Below, one piece after another: positions 39,550-53,078 of a stretch of 64,000 nucleotides of DNA. Position 1 is the stretch's first letter, and every line of letters starts with the position of its first letter. Source of the stretch: Fasciolopsis buskii (Eukaryota > Platyhelminthes > Trematoda > Plagiorchiida > Fasciolidae). The position numbers and the translations under genes were made by a program. The notes under the pieces were generated by a model. It ran no database searches. It was not told the DNA's origin and worked only from the letters and a program-made list of their open reading frames with translations. The stretch covers positions 96,304 through 160,303 of the forward strand of contig LUCM01002853.1 in NCBI GenBank assembly GCA_008360955.1, given 5' to 3'.

Positions 39550-42500
39550 CCACCTATAAGTAAACATACACAAACGGAATTCTTGTTGGTTCCACCGAAC
39601 AGAGACCAATCACATGTTTAGTCCATGCATAAATGGGATTTCACTTTGGTCATGTTTATTGTGATTGCTTCACATCTCCTTTGGGTGAGAGTGCAAGTTT
39701 AAACATGAATGCCGAATTGGACCATCTCAAACGATTCGGCTGCTTGCCTTGGTTTCTCCCCGTCCCTTTTCGAGGTTCCCAAATAGTCACGATCAAAAAC
39801 ACATTAGGGTCTACGCCGCGAGGACACGCTTAAGGTATGTCGTGTTTACATAGATACATGTGTGTACACACCCAAACGCCAATGTCCGCCTATGTGTACA
39901 TGTGGCCTGCTCCCAAGTCTGGTCGTAGTCGAGACCTTAGTAAACTCCGAGTTGCTTTCGTTCGCATTCTGTCTGATGAAGTACAAAAGAGTGCGATTCA
40001 TCCTTACATAGGGCGCATGCTTTAGAAAGAGCGCGGTTTTCAGCCCAAAGGATTTGATAAATGACTCCTTTCTTTTTCGTGGTCGTTTATTATTTGGAGT
40101 GTGTTGCTTGGGGTGGAGACAGGAAGGGGGAGAATAAGGAATTATGTCCGTTTTGGTGAATGCGTACCAAAGTCGAACCATCTAGTGGGATCGTGGTGGT
40201 GTTTGTGGCAGAAAATAAGACGATTAACAAAGGCGAAATAATGAAGTTTTATCACAAGTTTCGGTTGGACATGGGGAACAAACAAAGCTAGACAAAGTCA
40301 AATCGTGATCGATCACGACTGAACAGCATCCGCATTCGCTAGTCTTTAAAATTGTATTAAACATAGTGAAACCGATCTGCATAACATTTTGTTACTCGAT
40401 AAAACTGAGATTAGGAGAAACCCGGACCAGTTAATGAATATAATTTTTTTCTCTCAGAGAATGCGCAACATGTCTCTGTTTGAATTGACTTGAATGAAAA
40501 GACTGGATTTGGTTTCTTTTTTTTCGGTTCAATCAAAGGAAGACAATTCGAATTACCTCATGAGTGCAAAAGGCACTTGGAAAAAGAATATGGTTATGTC
40601 ACACCTACTCCCGAATTCCATAATGACTAAGTCATCTCCATCTTCAGTTCTGTTGGTGGCACCTTCATCGTCCAGCTACTGCGTACTTTTCACCTTTAGT
40701 TGGAACTCCTTCGAGGAATCCATTGTCCCTATTTAACTGGCGTCCTAGCCATCTTCTAGGTAGAGATAAAATGCTAGCGAAACAGTGGCTGAAGGAAGCC
40801 TTCGACTGAATGCAATCAAATGACTGGCATCAGCCGCTGTTTTTCAGGGGCAAAATTACCCAGATTCGTACAACTAATTTTTTGTGATACCCATGATTGT
40901 GGACTGCAGTGCCTAATTGTATTTTCGTTCGCGGAAGCGCATTCTCGACCAGACTGTTCAGGCTTGGATTAAGTCAACAGTGAATCGACATTTTTGATAT
41001 GGCGGGGTCGATGAAATTCCGACGTTTTTGGAACGTGTCTGCCATCCGTAAAATGATGTTGGCTAAGGTTTGTATCAGAGAATGCCATGTTCAAAGCGTT
41101 TTATGAATTTTGGGTATTGGAAGGAAATATCGCAAACGTTTACTTGCTGCTTCAACTAACATCATATTTCCCATGAAATAGTACAGTACCTCCCCTTCGT
41201 ATACCATCCTTCTGTCCGCATTTCTCTCGTCTTGCAGAAACTGGAATTCAAAACGTCCTGTTAGTTTTAAAATTAATCATTTGAATGGCATGTGGTATAT
41301 TTCAAGCTGAGCTAGTTGGAATTAGCTGGCCAACTTTGACGATGAGTCTGTCTTGGTAAGCTAAAATACGGTTTCCTGGTAGGAACGCTTCAATGTTTCT
41401 ATTCTCAGTGACCAAGGTATTTTTGCGTCTGTGATTATCATACCACATGTAGAAGGAAAGACGCCAAACCTTCAAAAATCGCATCACTTCACCTAACTGG
41501 TAAGTCTTTTAGAATGACCACACCATGATATTCGAATGAGTCGGACAAACCACTATTTCCCAATGAAATCGAACAGTGAACAGGAGAATGATTGCACACA
41601 ATTATAGCTAACTTGCCTATGGATTGATAAATAATTCTATGTTTATCTGAGCGATTTTCACTTGAGGTTGTTCATTGTGGTAGATCAGTAACCAGAATAT
41701 TTGTGTGGCACCTGGTAGGTCACTGGATGCAAACTGATCCAAGTGAAATTTCATCGCATATACAGTTTTCATATTTTCCGGTTCAGCTGAAGATTTTACA
41801 TCACCAGAGTGAGCCGTGCAAACAGTCAGATTCTCCCCGGTATCCTATATCGGAACGGTTCCTTGTGTATATTAGTCTGACAAATGTTGTTTTATGTACT
41901 GACGAACCTATTTCCTACCAACAAGGGGCGACGCTTCTACTGAATTCGTTCATACGTCCAAATTCCCGTACACTTAAAAACCAACGTGTGAAACCTTCCT
42001 TCGATTAAACATAGAATTGTTTTTGCCAAACTTATCCGATTATACTGAAACCGTGTTACCTCGACCAGCACTATTCCATGTATCTGCTTTTGGTACTGTT
42101 ACTGGTGCCTTGCAAAGCACGTCGCATGTCAACTCAGTCCAAAAGTTAAGATAATATCCAGTGACACGCCGGTCCGACTTCGTTATTTTGCCACTCTGTC
42201 GGACTTCGGTCACACAAGACAGCTACTAATAGCCATAGCCGAAGCACAGTAAGAAAAACGCAAACAGGCAGATTGCAAGTCTGAAACTGTAGGCGCTAAA
42301 ACACTTATCTGCAATTATATTCTGCCCCGATTGTTTTGCTTTCATGGAGAATTGGCTCTCGTTTTTTCTTGCTCCGTTTCCAGATATCTAGTTGGTTTGC
42401 TCTGAGCGTGCATCAACCCTTACGGTCGAAATCCCTATCTTACGGAACTGAGAAAGCCTAATTCACTCGGCAGTTGCAATTCTGAGCCCAGAAGACTAGT

Positions 42501-42867
42501 TGTTTCTTTTCATGATCAATGTTCACGCAGACATATCCGCATACCGATGTGCGTCCACATTCCGTCCGTCGGAGAACAAAATCGGATTAGGGGCCATAAA
42601 GCAGTAGTCTATCTGTTTTATTTGTATGCATGCGGGGGAGTGAGTATTTCTTTGTCTGCATGCGTGTGCACGCGAATAAGTGTGAGGAGCAGTGATCCGA
42701 GAGGGGCAACCGTTAAAAAACCACTACGGTCTTCTCATTAACATCCTAATCAAAACCGACATCAGTGACACTAAGAAATGTCGAACACTAACTGCTTGTG
42801 CCGTAGGTTTTTTGTTGGTTCGTCTGACAGTAGACACTCTCCAGCTGCAAAATGTACAAGTTCTGGT

Positions 42868-42910
42868 ACTGATGTTGATGATAATGGTTTGGATGATGAT
42901 GATGATGACA
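42868..42910. repeat. (GAT)n microsatellite
   Basis: GATGTTGATGATAATGG followed by GATGATGATGATGATGA. In one frame it encodes a short run of aspartates, which makes an acidic but low-complexity 73-codon frame that I do not consider a gene. Confidence 0.8.
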
Positions 42911-43355
42911 GCAGTCCCATCGCGAACACCGCGGCACCAGTTTTTGCCCACGAGAGACTTAGACTAAGAAAGGCGGGGCTGTCGTCTGGGTACGATTAAA
43001 GAACACTTTCTCTTAGTGGTTTGACTGATTTTCCGAGTGACAAGAAACTTATTTTCAACGTCTTTCTTGGTGACGAACTTACAGATTCGGCATGTTGCGG
43101 GAGTATATCGAATGAATTCCTATATATCTACATGTATCCGCCTATATTTGCACGTAGTTTTTATTGTGCATTTGAACAAACAAATATTCCCTGACTCAGT
43201 CGTTCCCCCTCGAGGTTTTGTCGCTCTTCCGACGTACGTGCCCGGCACTGTTTTATCAATCCATTTACACAGTTGACCATTCCAATTGCAGGCTGCACCT
43301 GGAACCTTGTTTGTACCACGAGAGTGACAGATATTCCGCTTTTATTCATTTTATT

Positions 43356-43390
43356 CATATATATATATATGTATATATATGTATATATAT
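43356..43390. repeat. TA microsatellite with GTATAT units
   Basis: About 35 bases of alternating AT with two G interruptions. The overlapping short frames on both strands are repeat translations. Confidence 0.9.
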
Positions 43391-43627
43391 CAGGGTCGAC
43401 GAACGCCAAATTTTCGGTAATGATAAATAAAGTGTATGAACTAGAAAAACTAAAACAAAATTAATGATGCGAAAATTCATTAACATTAGAATAAACCAAG
43501 CTCGTGCGTTAAATTTGATGAGATCACCGTTAGCAAACAGATCACTAGCCGCTCACTTCATTGGAATTGTTTCGTATATTTTAAGCGACAATAACAATGA
43601 CAGTATACGAGTTGCGGATATTTTAAT

Positions 43628-43780
43628 AACCTGATGATGGTGGCTCAGGGCATGATGCGAATGACCATGATGATGACTATTCAGATTTTATTCATGGTAC
43701 AGACTAGAAGGAAAATGGTTCGAATGATAAGGATGATACCGCTGCTGATGTCGATTATTCCGATGGTGATGAATTGAACA
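43628..43780. repeat. Cryptic GAT-rich tract
   Basis: A dispersed excess of GATGATG, AATGAT and GATGGTGAT over about 150 bases. In one frame it gives an acidic, Asp-rich translation interrupted by a stop. It is most simply a decayed trinucleotide repeat. Confidence 0.55.
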
Positions 43781-46700
43781 CAGCTGGTCACGTGTGGCTA
43801 CTTCTTCAAGAGCCATTCAGCCCAAACAAAAGACAAATTCACACGGATGTTTTGCTGTTTTATGTGAAATTCTTCATTGCCAACTTATTCCGCTAGATCC
43901 TGTCTGTTGAATGAATGAGTGTCAGTGGAATAAATTGAGCAGGATCCCACTAATAGCACATACAATTTTGAATTTCGGATGGACAATGAAGTTCTTGAAT
44001 TTAAAGTTTGTTGCGTAAAACGGGATACATCTGCCTCCTCTCTACTGCTTATGTCATGCAATAAACCCATTTTTGGCCCAACCATGTAAGGTTCGATAAA
44101 TAGATAACGATAATGACGTGAATAAAATGGTTAACATTTGGTAGTCGTGCTTAGTAGATGATTGGCCGAAAAGAACTTGATGAAAGACGACTTGTTCTTG
44201 TGTTCTCAGGCGTTGTTATTGTTACGAAAGAATGACCCCACAAAACGGCCAATTGAATTATACTATGGTCCATTTTCTCCTTATTTCGGGAAAACTCTAG
44301 CGTCTGACGAAAGATAGTTACAAAACTCGGTGTTTCTAACACTTCGATTTTTGAGCACCTAAAGTGGAAAAAGCCTCCATTGACTTAACTTAAACCATTC
44401 ATCTGTTATTGCCAGAAATGCATAGTTACTTTATAAATCTCATACGTTTAAAGATGAATCTAACGAACTATCGAAAGACACATTTGGCATCCCGTGTTTG
44501 TTCAACGAATTCGCGGATGGAAGTTCGCGCTGCAAGCATAGTTTCCCGTTTGATTAAATTTTGCCTGACTGAAACTACTTAAATTTTTTGGGGTTTGCTC
44601 TAATGCACAAGTCCTCCAAATCTGTCCCAAGGTTTTCAGCAGTCGTCACGAATTTGGAGTGATTGCCCTCACTGTTTTCCAAGTTTAATGAGTTGTTCAC
44701 GCACACTTTTATTAGAGTAGGATGGTTTATTATCAGGTTTCCCTAATGAATGTTTATTCAGATAGAAATCAGTGTTTATTAAAAGCGGTGATATTAGCGA
44801 AGGTGGGGTTTTCGAAGGTACATGACATTTTGACGTTGTAATTTAACTGTCCCATTGGTTTGTATTACTCGGAAGCTAGTGCCACTGGCATCGAGAACGT
44901 GTTTTCGTTTGTCTGTTTGGTTGGTGATGTACGTGTTTCACGCGTGCGCGCGCTTTTGCGTTCTGCACGTTCAACTGCATGTGACAGCAAAGAATCGATT
45001 ATCCGCGGAATGTGAGCGTGACCGTGATAATAAAATAAATTAATGTCTTCAAGCTTCGGGTAATTCTGTAGATATCAAGAACGATATTCGAATTCTCCCG
45101 GGATTTCCAACTACAGATACGGTTTGGCGGTCTCTAAATTCTTCTTTGATCACATACCTTAAGAGTAGGCTAGCAGCCGTTGACTTCCGACTAAAGTAAA
45201 GCCAATTTGTATTCAATCATCGGATATGAATGTACCGAATGAAAGATTAGCAAACGAATATAGCACAATAGCATAGTCCAAACAATTCTTAAGGGGAAAA
45301 ATGCTGGCACAGTTCCCTTGGTTGGTGATCAGTGTGTATCCAACCTCTACTAGATAGGCCGTCAACTTTTAATGACTTCAACCTTCAGTAGGGGATTATA
45401 ATAAAGACAGAACGCCCCGTTCCTAGCTACTTTTCAATTGATAAGGATGTTCAATAACAAAATTTATTTCTGAGTTTTTAAATACAGCATTTTCAGTCCG
45501 TCCCAATTTAAGTGAGCACACAGTTTGTGCCCGTGGACTGGCAAGTATTGTTTCCCTTTCCGACGTGACTGTTTAGTCAGCAGTAAATAAAAATTCATTC
45601 AACCATTATATGAAGTCCCATGCGATATTTGGGAAGAAGAAAGAATATAATATATGACTGTCTGAATTCCGAATCGTAGAATAGTTTCTCGGGCATAGTG
45701 CAATTCGGTTAGACCAACTGGTTTCAGCACGTCAAACAAACGAGAATCTGGTCCATCCATTCAACTAATTACTGTTCTTCACCAAATGTGATTTGGTACC
45801 GGGGTTGACAACAGCAAATTGCTTTTGTGTCATCTTACGTCTAATATGGACTTGAAATCTTTGTGCCGTGGGGCAAAAGCCCACTGCTAAATCGTCGAGT
45901 GAGGGAACAAAAGCACACGGTATCCAAAGAATAGGAGGATCAAGATGATGGTGGCAAATTCTGAGATGCCTCCATTGCTTTTTGTACCAGTTTCCGCAGA
46001 CAATAAAGAGAAGTGCTGAATGTCACATGACACAACAGATGTAGCAAAAAGTACCAAATTCTTTTGAATGTCTGAAAATGTTGTTTTTATTGTTGTTCTT
46101 ACTGCCGCTGTTATTCGTGCAGCAATAATGACAATTCTGCTTTTATTCGGAATTGTAACTTCCGGATTGACGGACCAAATTTAAAATAGTAAAGATTTAA
46201 ATTAAACCTAGAAATACTTAATTGTAGTTTGCCGTGAACCGTTGTACATTTTGTAGAAACTAAATCGATGTGAATCTAGGGAGCTTTTTATTTTGGATAA
46301 TTCATACGCCCATTTAGTTTCGGAATAACCGAATCACCGTTATGTTGCCTGGCCTTGGATTTCATCAGTAACTAATGTGTCATTGTTTCTTAATTTGAAA
46401 CACTGCCTATCTGACTATTGCACGGTAATCGGTCTTCTCAATGATCATTGTGATAACCGACTGAATTAATGAAAAATTGAAAAGCAAATATGGTAACGTG
46501 ACTGGAGCTTGAGTATTGTGGAAGTGGTGTACACGTCGTCTCCAACACCTGGTATTCATGAACCCGAAACGTGAATTGGCACATGCGGCCCCAATAGGTT
46601 CTCACCAGTATTTTGGCCAACGAATCGGGAATTCAATTCGTTCACCCACCTTTGAGATGGTGGTCTGTTCACTTTGACCTGACTATCACTTGCCACACAG

Positions 46701-49700
46701 TGTTGTCCATTTACCAAGCAAACTAGGCACGTAATTTCAAAGGTTTAGAGCCAAAGACTTTTCCAAAAAATTTAAAGATTACTTTCGAGGTTCTCTTCTT
46801 CAACTGGAGAAGGCGCGGGTAAAATCAGTACAGCTAATACTTTGAGGATATAGTAAATAGGTAACATCCTGCATTAGGTGTTTGAAGAAAGTTAAGATAT
46901 CTCTTGTAATACCTCAAATCAGGCCTGATAGGTTTAGATATTTCTGATTCGAAACTGCAATATTGTGACTTAACGAAAGCTTGAGGTGAAGTCGTATGGA
47001 TTTCCCATGTTTTTATGCTTTCATAGCACATCTTTTGTTCCCTTTATGAGTGCCTGTTTCGGCTTTGTGGAAGCTGAAAGTTTGCCATCCGTGGTGCATA
47101 ATACGAGTGTTTGACTGGTTGTCATAAATTCTCTCCGTCTTCTAACTGGAATCCTTGGCCGGGTTAAACCAATTAAGAGTGACCAGACACTTCAGTTGAC
47201 TGGGACGATCAGAGTACACTTAGAGAGGCGGGTCTTGAAGAGCAAGCATAGGGAAAGTTTAGATAAATTAAAAAGCTGGATTGAAACATGTTCAAGATTT
47301 TAATCAAAAAAACTTTTGAATTACGTGGAACTCAAAGGGGAAATGGGTGCTCATTATTTGTTGTGTAATTTCAACTAACTCCAATTCCTCTGTCACTGTT
47401 TTTAACAACTAGTGACTAAAGCATGTTGTGCCTTGGAGAATTTATATAAAAACATAACACCGTCCAAAGCGGATAACTCAAAGGCTCAGGTGACCAGGTT
47501 GCAAGTAGTCATTCCTAGCTCGAGTTCCACTTGGGGTTTTCGTTGATTTACCGCTGATGATTCTTGATAAGGCAAGGTAAATTAAGACTAGTTACTAAGT
47601 CCCGGTCACCTTGAGCAAAAAAACTGCTTGGTATTCGATTAAACGCGAGATGATGATGGCTCAGGAAGCCACATCTTTCAATACCTTCAAGGGGTTTAAT
47701 TACATCATTTAGTGGTTGTTCCACGATTGTTTCACACAACCAAAGAATGAATTTCTACTTATATCAGACGACAAATTTCTGTTCAGTTGTCCGATCGTAA
47801 TTTATTCACACGTGACCAAGTTGTCGTCCTTTATCAGACATCACAAATTTCGAAGTTGACCGATATATTATCATTTATGTATGCATATGAATATAGATTA
47901 TATACTTAAACCGGTTAAAGGTCAGTATATCACAAACTTAGAAGACACATCCAAACAATCGCTTGAGGATTCCGCTCTGGCATTGAGTTGTACTAGATCG
48001 GGGTTCCTCAAACTGGTATGGCTACTGATTTTTCATTGTTCATCCGCAAAACTTTTGCCTAAACTTGATTCCTAACGAAAATCCCCAACCTCGGTTGCCC
48101 ATCAAACCCTGACCTTTTGGCTGTTGCTTGCTTGTCTTTATAGTTACTTCCCTGTTGACGGTTAAGGCGGTAGCGGTTTAGTGGTCTTGGCTGGTTGCCG
48201 TGCAAATCCGTGTGGACTGACCGCACGGTCACGACACTCGTCCCAGTTTCTAGAAAACCTGTGATTGTGAGACAATTTGGACTGCCAGATTTTGGCGGAT
48301 TTTGGTTCGCTTTTCCCCTGATCCTGTTTTGTATGTGATGCTCCGTATACACGCAAGCATTTATGTTTGTATGCATGACATTCCTGATTCAAAGCTTACT
48401 GGTAGTTGTGACGTTTGTGGTAAGCGCAGGGCAGAGTCGTTGGTTTTCTGTGTTCTGTCGAATCAATGTGAATATTCATTAACAAGTCCAAGTTAGCAAT
48501 ATTTGGCCCACTCCTGCTTCAATGCTCACATAATGCGACGATCTGTTTGACAGGACAACACGACAGCGTTTTCTGTCGTAAACGGTTGATGGGCTTACCG
48601 ACCGTGTGCCGTTCTCTACGAGGCAGACGAATTTTAAGCCTAGGAAAAGTTAGGTTTTCTCACTGGTGATGTGGTGATGCCAATCGGATCACCGAAATGT
48701 TCCCAAAACAAGTGTTTGGCCACATGCGAATAAAGCAAGTTGGTTACTGTTCAGAATAGGTTAATGAACAAATGTTGATTGGGGGAGTCGCGAATCCCAT
48801 TGAGAGCAGCTTATCACCAGTTCCTATTTTTTAAGGCAAAGCCATTCCTCGTTAAAGGTAAATTAGAGTTCTTTTAGGTAAATAGTTCACATAAATTGCT
48901 TTTATTATGATTTCGATAGATAAAGCTTTAACCTGGGTCTCTGTACACAAGCGGGAAGAAAGAAAGGTCAACAACAATGGTTGGGGGCAACTTCCTGAAT
49001 CAGATCAATTAGCCCACAAGACGAAAAGGACAGTGGATTCGACAGGAAACTGCAAAACAAAGCAGCAAAAAAATCTAACAAGTTTGAAGGCCAGATGGAT
49101 CACATGGTTTTCGTCAAAAAACCTGTAGTCCACAAACGACAGATAGTAAAATTTATGTCAGCAAAATGATTCTTTAGATTGTCTGCCATCTACTGTGTTT
49201 GACATTTTTCTGAGAGTCGAAATCAGCATGTATATTTTGCCAAAACTCAGGCAACAGGTATAACAGCAGTGCGTATTGACTCGTCATAACCTCTACTAGG
49301 ATCAGAGATAAACACAGCTGCGGCAACTTCGTGGTGATTGTGCCAGTCGATAAGCGGAGTAAAAACGTCGCATGCAAAGCCGATGAGTGCCGAAGGACTA
49401 AATTGGCAGGCAGAATAATTAATCAGTGAGTGTTGCTTATCGAAGACTAATATAAGCTATTGGGTTTTGATTATTAAATGAACTTTTTGTTTGCTCGATT
49501 TTGTCTATCTCACTAGAGGTGGTGGCAATTGGAGATGGCGGTCACGAAAAATAATCGATTGAAGATTTGGGGCCGAAGTAGAGCAGACGTTCCATCACGT
49601 TTTCTGCGATACGGAACAACGACTGTCTCGCCGAAATTTCGCTCCAGTAAGGAGAAGCGCAAAAACCAGTCACCTGAGTTTGTAGTTGTATCAGCCAACG

Positions 49701-50599
49701 AGAATTGTCAAAGCTGTACAATAACACGTCACAAAATTTGGTCTGATTTAGCTACCGGAAAGGCTAGAAATTCAGTCGACACTCCAATTTAAATATCTTT
49801 GCAGTCTCAGCATAATGCTAGCTCGTTAGGAGAAGCGAAGTCAAAAAATGTAACACACAACGGTGGACGTGGAGTCCCTAACCCCTCGTGTGGCATGGGG
49901 TCTTTTCTGTTCTTCAGCACATCTTGGTTTTATTTTGAGATAAGTGTTGGTAGCTTTGGAATATTAACAGGGAAGAATTTGTGGTCCATTGCAACGGGCT
50001 TCACATGTACGGAAAGCTCCAGGAGAAAGGAAGCTGTTTGAATCTACAGCAGAACGGAGATCATTCATTACTTAATTCATCATAAGCATACATAGACGCT
50101 GACTTTGCTTTGAGTGCTCTCCTCACGCAGAACAAACAATCCAAGGCTCAGTCATGGTCGCGTCATCATGTGGATGTTCTCCGCAAAATCCGATTGGGAG
50201 CGAATTAGGTAAGGTGAGCTGAATTCATTCAGAATTCAGTTGTTGGCGAGAACACTGAAGGAATGGAATAAAAACAGTGTTCATTCGCTCAGTGCTTCTT
50301 GTGCAACCCAGGTCGATCATTTCATTTTCAAGGGATCTTCGTTATGGATTTCACGTTGAATGACAAGGCGTAATCAGCCTTGTTAAACTAGTCCGATTGG
50401 AATTTGAGAGTTAGGTGTGATAAATTCCAAAGTCTTCATCCTAAGAAAATATAGGTCCGCACTATCCACTGAGAGAAAATCAGGAAACATCTGAGGAGAC
50501 GGGTTCCATTAATTGTGGCCCGTTGTCCTGAAAATATAACAACTTCACACTAAGTCGGTCGACTTTCGAGCGACCAAGCAAATCAGTTGTAAAAAGACG

Positions 50600-52225
50600 A
50601 GAGTACTCCATGTCCGTCTTCCAGGGCAACACCATTTGGAAGAAGGAACGCCTTCCGTTATCTTGGGGTGAGTCACCAGTTGTACCCATCTTCAAGAAGG
50701 GCACACGGAGTGACTGCAGCAATCATCGTGGGATTAGTTTAACTCCAGTATAAATTGAAATGTTGGCTTCGATAATGCTGCGCCATTTGACGCCGATTCG
50801 CGAGAGTAATATCCTAGAACAACAGGCCGGATTTCTCCCAGGTCGAGGTTGCATCGACCAAATTTTCACTCTCCGACAGATACTCAAAACGCGCCACGCG
50901 CACCGCCGCCCTACGATCGTGGTCTTTCGCAACCTGAAAGGTGCTTTCGACTCCGTGGATCGACCGGCACTACTCAGTGCTCTCCACCGGAGTTGCATGC
51001 AAGCATTGTACTCGCATACCTATGGTCGCGTTAGGGTATACGGTGAACTGTCACATTCATTCGAAACGACTAGTGGCGTTCGACAAGGGTATTCCATCTC
51101 TCCATTCTTGTTCAACTTCATCATGGACGAGGTGATGGAAGATGCTTTAGGCGATCTCCCGGAAGTAGGAGTCGAACTGGGAAGTGGAGGGAAGCTATGC
51201 GACCTAGATTACGCAGACGACATCGTGTGCCTGTTCGAGTCTGTGGACCATGCACAACACGCACTAGATAGACTGTCGAAATCGAGTTCTCGGTTTGGCA
51301 TGTGCTTTGCACCTCCAAAGTGCGAAGTGCCGTTACATAATTGGATAACATTTGATATTGGATGGAGAGGAACTAACGACTGTGGACCATTTCACTTACC
51401 TTGGTAGCTGCGTGTCCAACGATGGTAGCTCAGCAATAGAGGTAAATACACGTAAATCGAAGGCTCGAGCAGCTTACGCTGGACTGAAGCACTTGTGGCG
51501 TCTGCCTGACATTGTACAGAAGTTGAAAGGTCGTGTGTACTGTGCCGCAGTGCGTTCAGTTCTGTTGTATAGTTGCGAGACATGGATTATGTGCGTGGGA
51601 GATGTTCGTCGGCTAGAGATTTTCGACCGCCGATGTCTACGTAGTATGGCTAGGAATGGATGGAGTGACCGGGTGAGTTATGTAGAGGTCAGAAATCTAG
51701 TATTAGGCGTCGGCTCTCAGAACACCTTGTTTCATCGTATGAAACTTAGACTCCGCTGGTTGAGTCACGTGTTGCGTATGACGAACACTCGTCTACCATA
51801 TCGTGCCCTATTTTGTGTTCTTCCCGGTGGATGGAAGAAGCCGTGTGGAGGCCAACAGATGATGTGCCAACGTGGGATGAGAAAATGTACAGAGAACTTA
51901 AGTGAAATATTTCTCTCACGTGTTCGTGGTTGGGGTCTTAAAGATTCGTCAACTAGGTGACTGGAGACACTTGTGAATATGGCGGTGAACCGCGAACAAT
52001 GGCGATCGTGCTGTCATTTTCTTTTGAATCAGAATGATTGAAAACACGTGCGTCTGTACAATTAGACTGTGCTTCGTGTGTTGGTTGCAGCAGCGCTTTA
52101 TCTTTTCCTACTTGTTTCCCTTGTATATTCACTCCTTTTGTAGAAATTTGTAACTCTGGGGAAAGGCAGCGATCGGTGAGGCTTGCCTTGCTGTTTAACG
52201 CTTAGCGATAATGATGATGACGAGG
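50600..52225 (+). mobile_element. RTE-like LINE, 5' truncated, with reverse transcriptase pseudogene
   Basis: This is the best preserved LINE copy. A first frame holds ERLPLSWGESPVVPIFKKG and CSNHRGISLTPV, then a TAA stop (50751-50753). The same frame continues at 50760-51407 with the reverse transcriptase core: QQAGFLPGRGCIDQIFTLRQ, motif A LKGAFDSVDR, GVRQGYSISPFLFNF, and the catalytic YADD (51210-51221). A frameshift around 51320-51352 leads into the frame to 51960. That part carries YLGSCVSNDG, the RRLEIFDRRCLRSMARNGW block and RLRWLSHVLRM, the usual C-terminal region of RTE-clade elements. A non-coding tail ends in AATGATGATGA at about 52210-52220, a trinucleotide end typical of RTE. No endonuclease is present. 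One stop and one frameshift make it a pseudogene, but catalytic residues are intact. The left edge is approximate. Confidence 0.87.
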
Positions 52226-52454
52226 GCAACACCTTGTTGAAATTTGAAATTAAGGAGGCACAGGCCATGGGATGTACATCATGCAGAAGTATTTATGAAA
52301 ATTTGCTGCTCCATCCATTCACTAGAGATCTGAAGATGTCCCCTTAGGTGACCATGATTTACGAAAATTACCAACGTTTCTTTCATCTTTTGGTGCCATC
52401 TGGATCGATAAATTCACTGGTTGGGAAAATGCTGCCTTATTTGATTTGGCACAC

Positions 52455-53078
52455 ATGGTTTACATATGCGCTCAGTTTTGTTGTATAGTTGCGGGAAACG
52501 GAGTTCGCCCGCTGAAAATTTTCATTGCCTTAAGGTGTTCCACGAACCGCGCTTGCAAAGACTGGATGGAGTGCTGGCTGAGCAGTGCTGGGATTAGGGA
52601 TTGAGTAACGGGTACTGGTTCAGAGAAAACCCCTTCCCTGCCTATCTGGTCTAATAAACTTCGCCGATTGGGTTATTTGTTGCATATGGTGCCTTATTTT
52701 CCTTTCTTGGCAAGATATAGCAGAATCCAAGCAGACGTCGGCTGATGACATTTCAACGTGACATGAGAAAATGTGCAGTAGACATCGGTCAATTAGTTGT
52801 CTCACGTCTCCATGGTTGAGTCCGAACGATTCCGCAGTCAGCTGATCGGAGACACCAAAGGATATGACAGCGAACCAGGGAGGGTGACGATCATAGCGCC
52901 GCTTTTGTAGAATCAGGATGACTGAATGCATGTGCTTTCGTATGAAGGCTAATTTAGCTCTCTTTTCTTTTCCTGCCTTTGTTGCTAGTGCAGTCCCGGT
53001 CCACTCTGCGTATTTAATCATTCAGTAACGTGGTAAGAATTGCAGTTATGCTGTTTAACGCCGAATGATGATGATGGT
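52455..53078 (+). mobile_element. RTE-like LINE 3' fragment, second copy of the same family
   Basis: DNA similarity to the preceding element begins at GCGCTCAGTTTTGTTGTATA, matching GCGTTCAGTTCTGTTGTATA near 51550. It runs through the C-terminal coding part and the 3' tail (CATGAGAAAATGTGCAG, TCATAGCGCCG, GAATCAGGATGACTGAATGC, GCTGTTTAACGCC) to AATGATGATGATGG near 53063-53078. Frames are broken throughout. It is about 620 bases against 690 in the equivalent part of the left copy, with several small deletions. Both copies have the same orientation, and about 230 bases of unrelated sequence separate them. Confidence 0.82.

Noticed and set aside
40303..40318. Perfect 16-base palindrome TCGTGATCGATCACGA
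   Set aside because: About one such palindrome is expected by chance in a sequence this long, and nothing around it suggests an operator or terminus.
42778..42999. Acidic 73-codon frame with an Asp run
   Set aside because: The acidic run is the translation of a GAT microsatellite, and no conserved sequence surrounds it.
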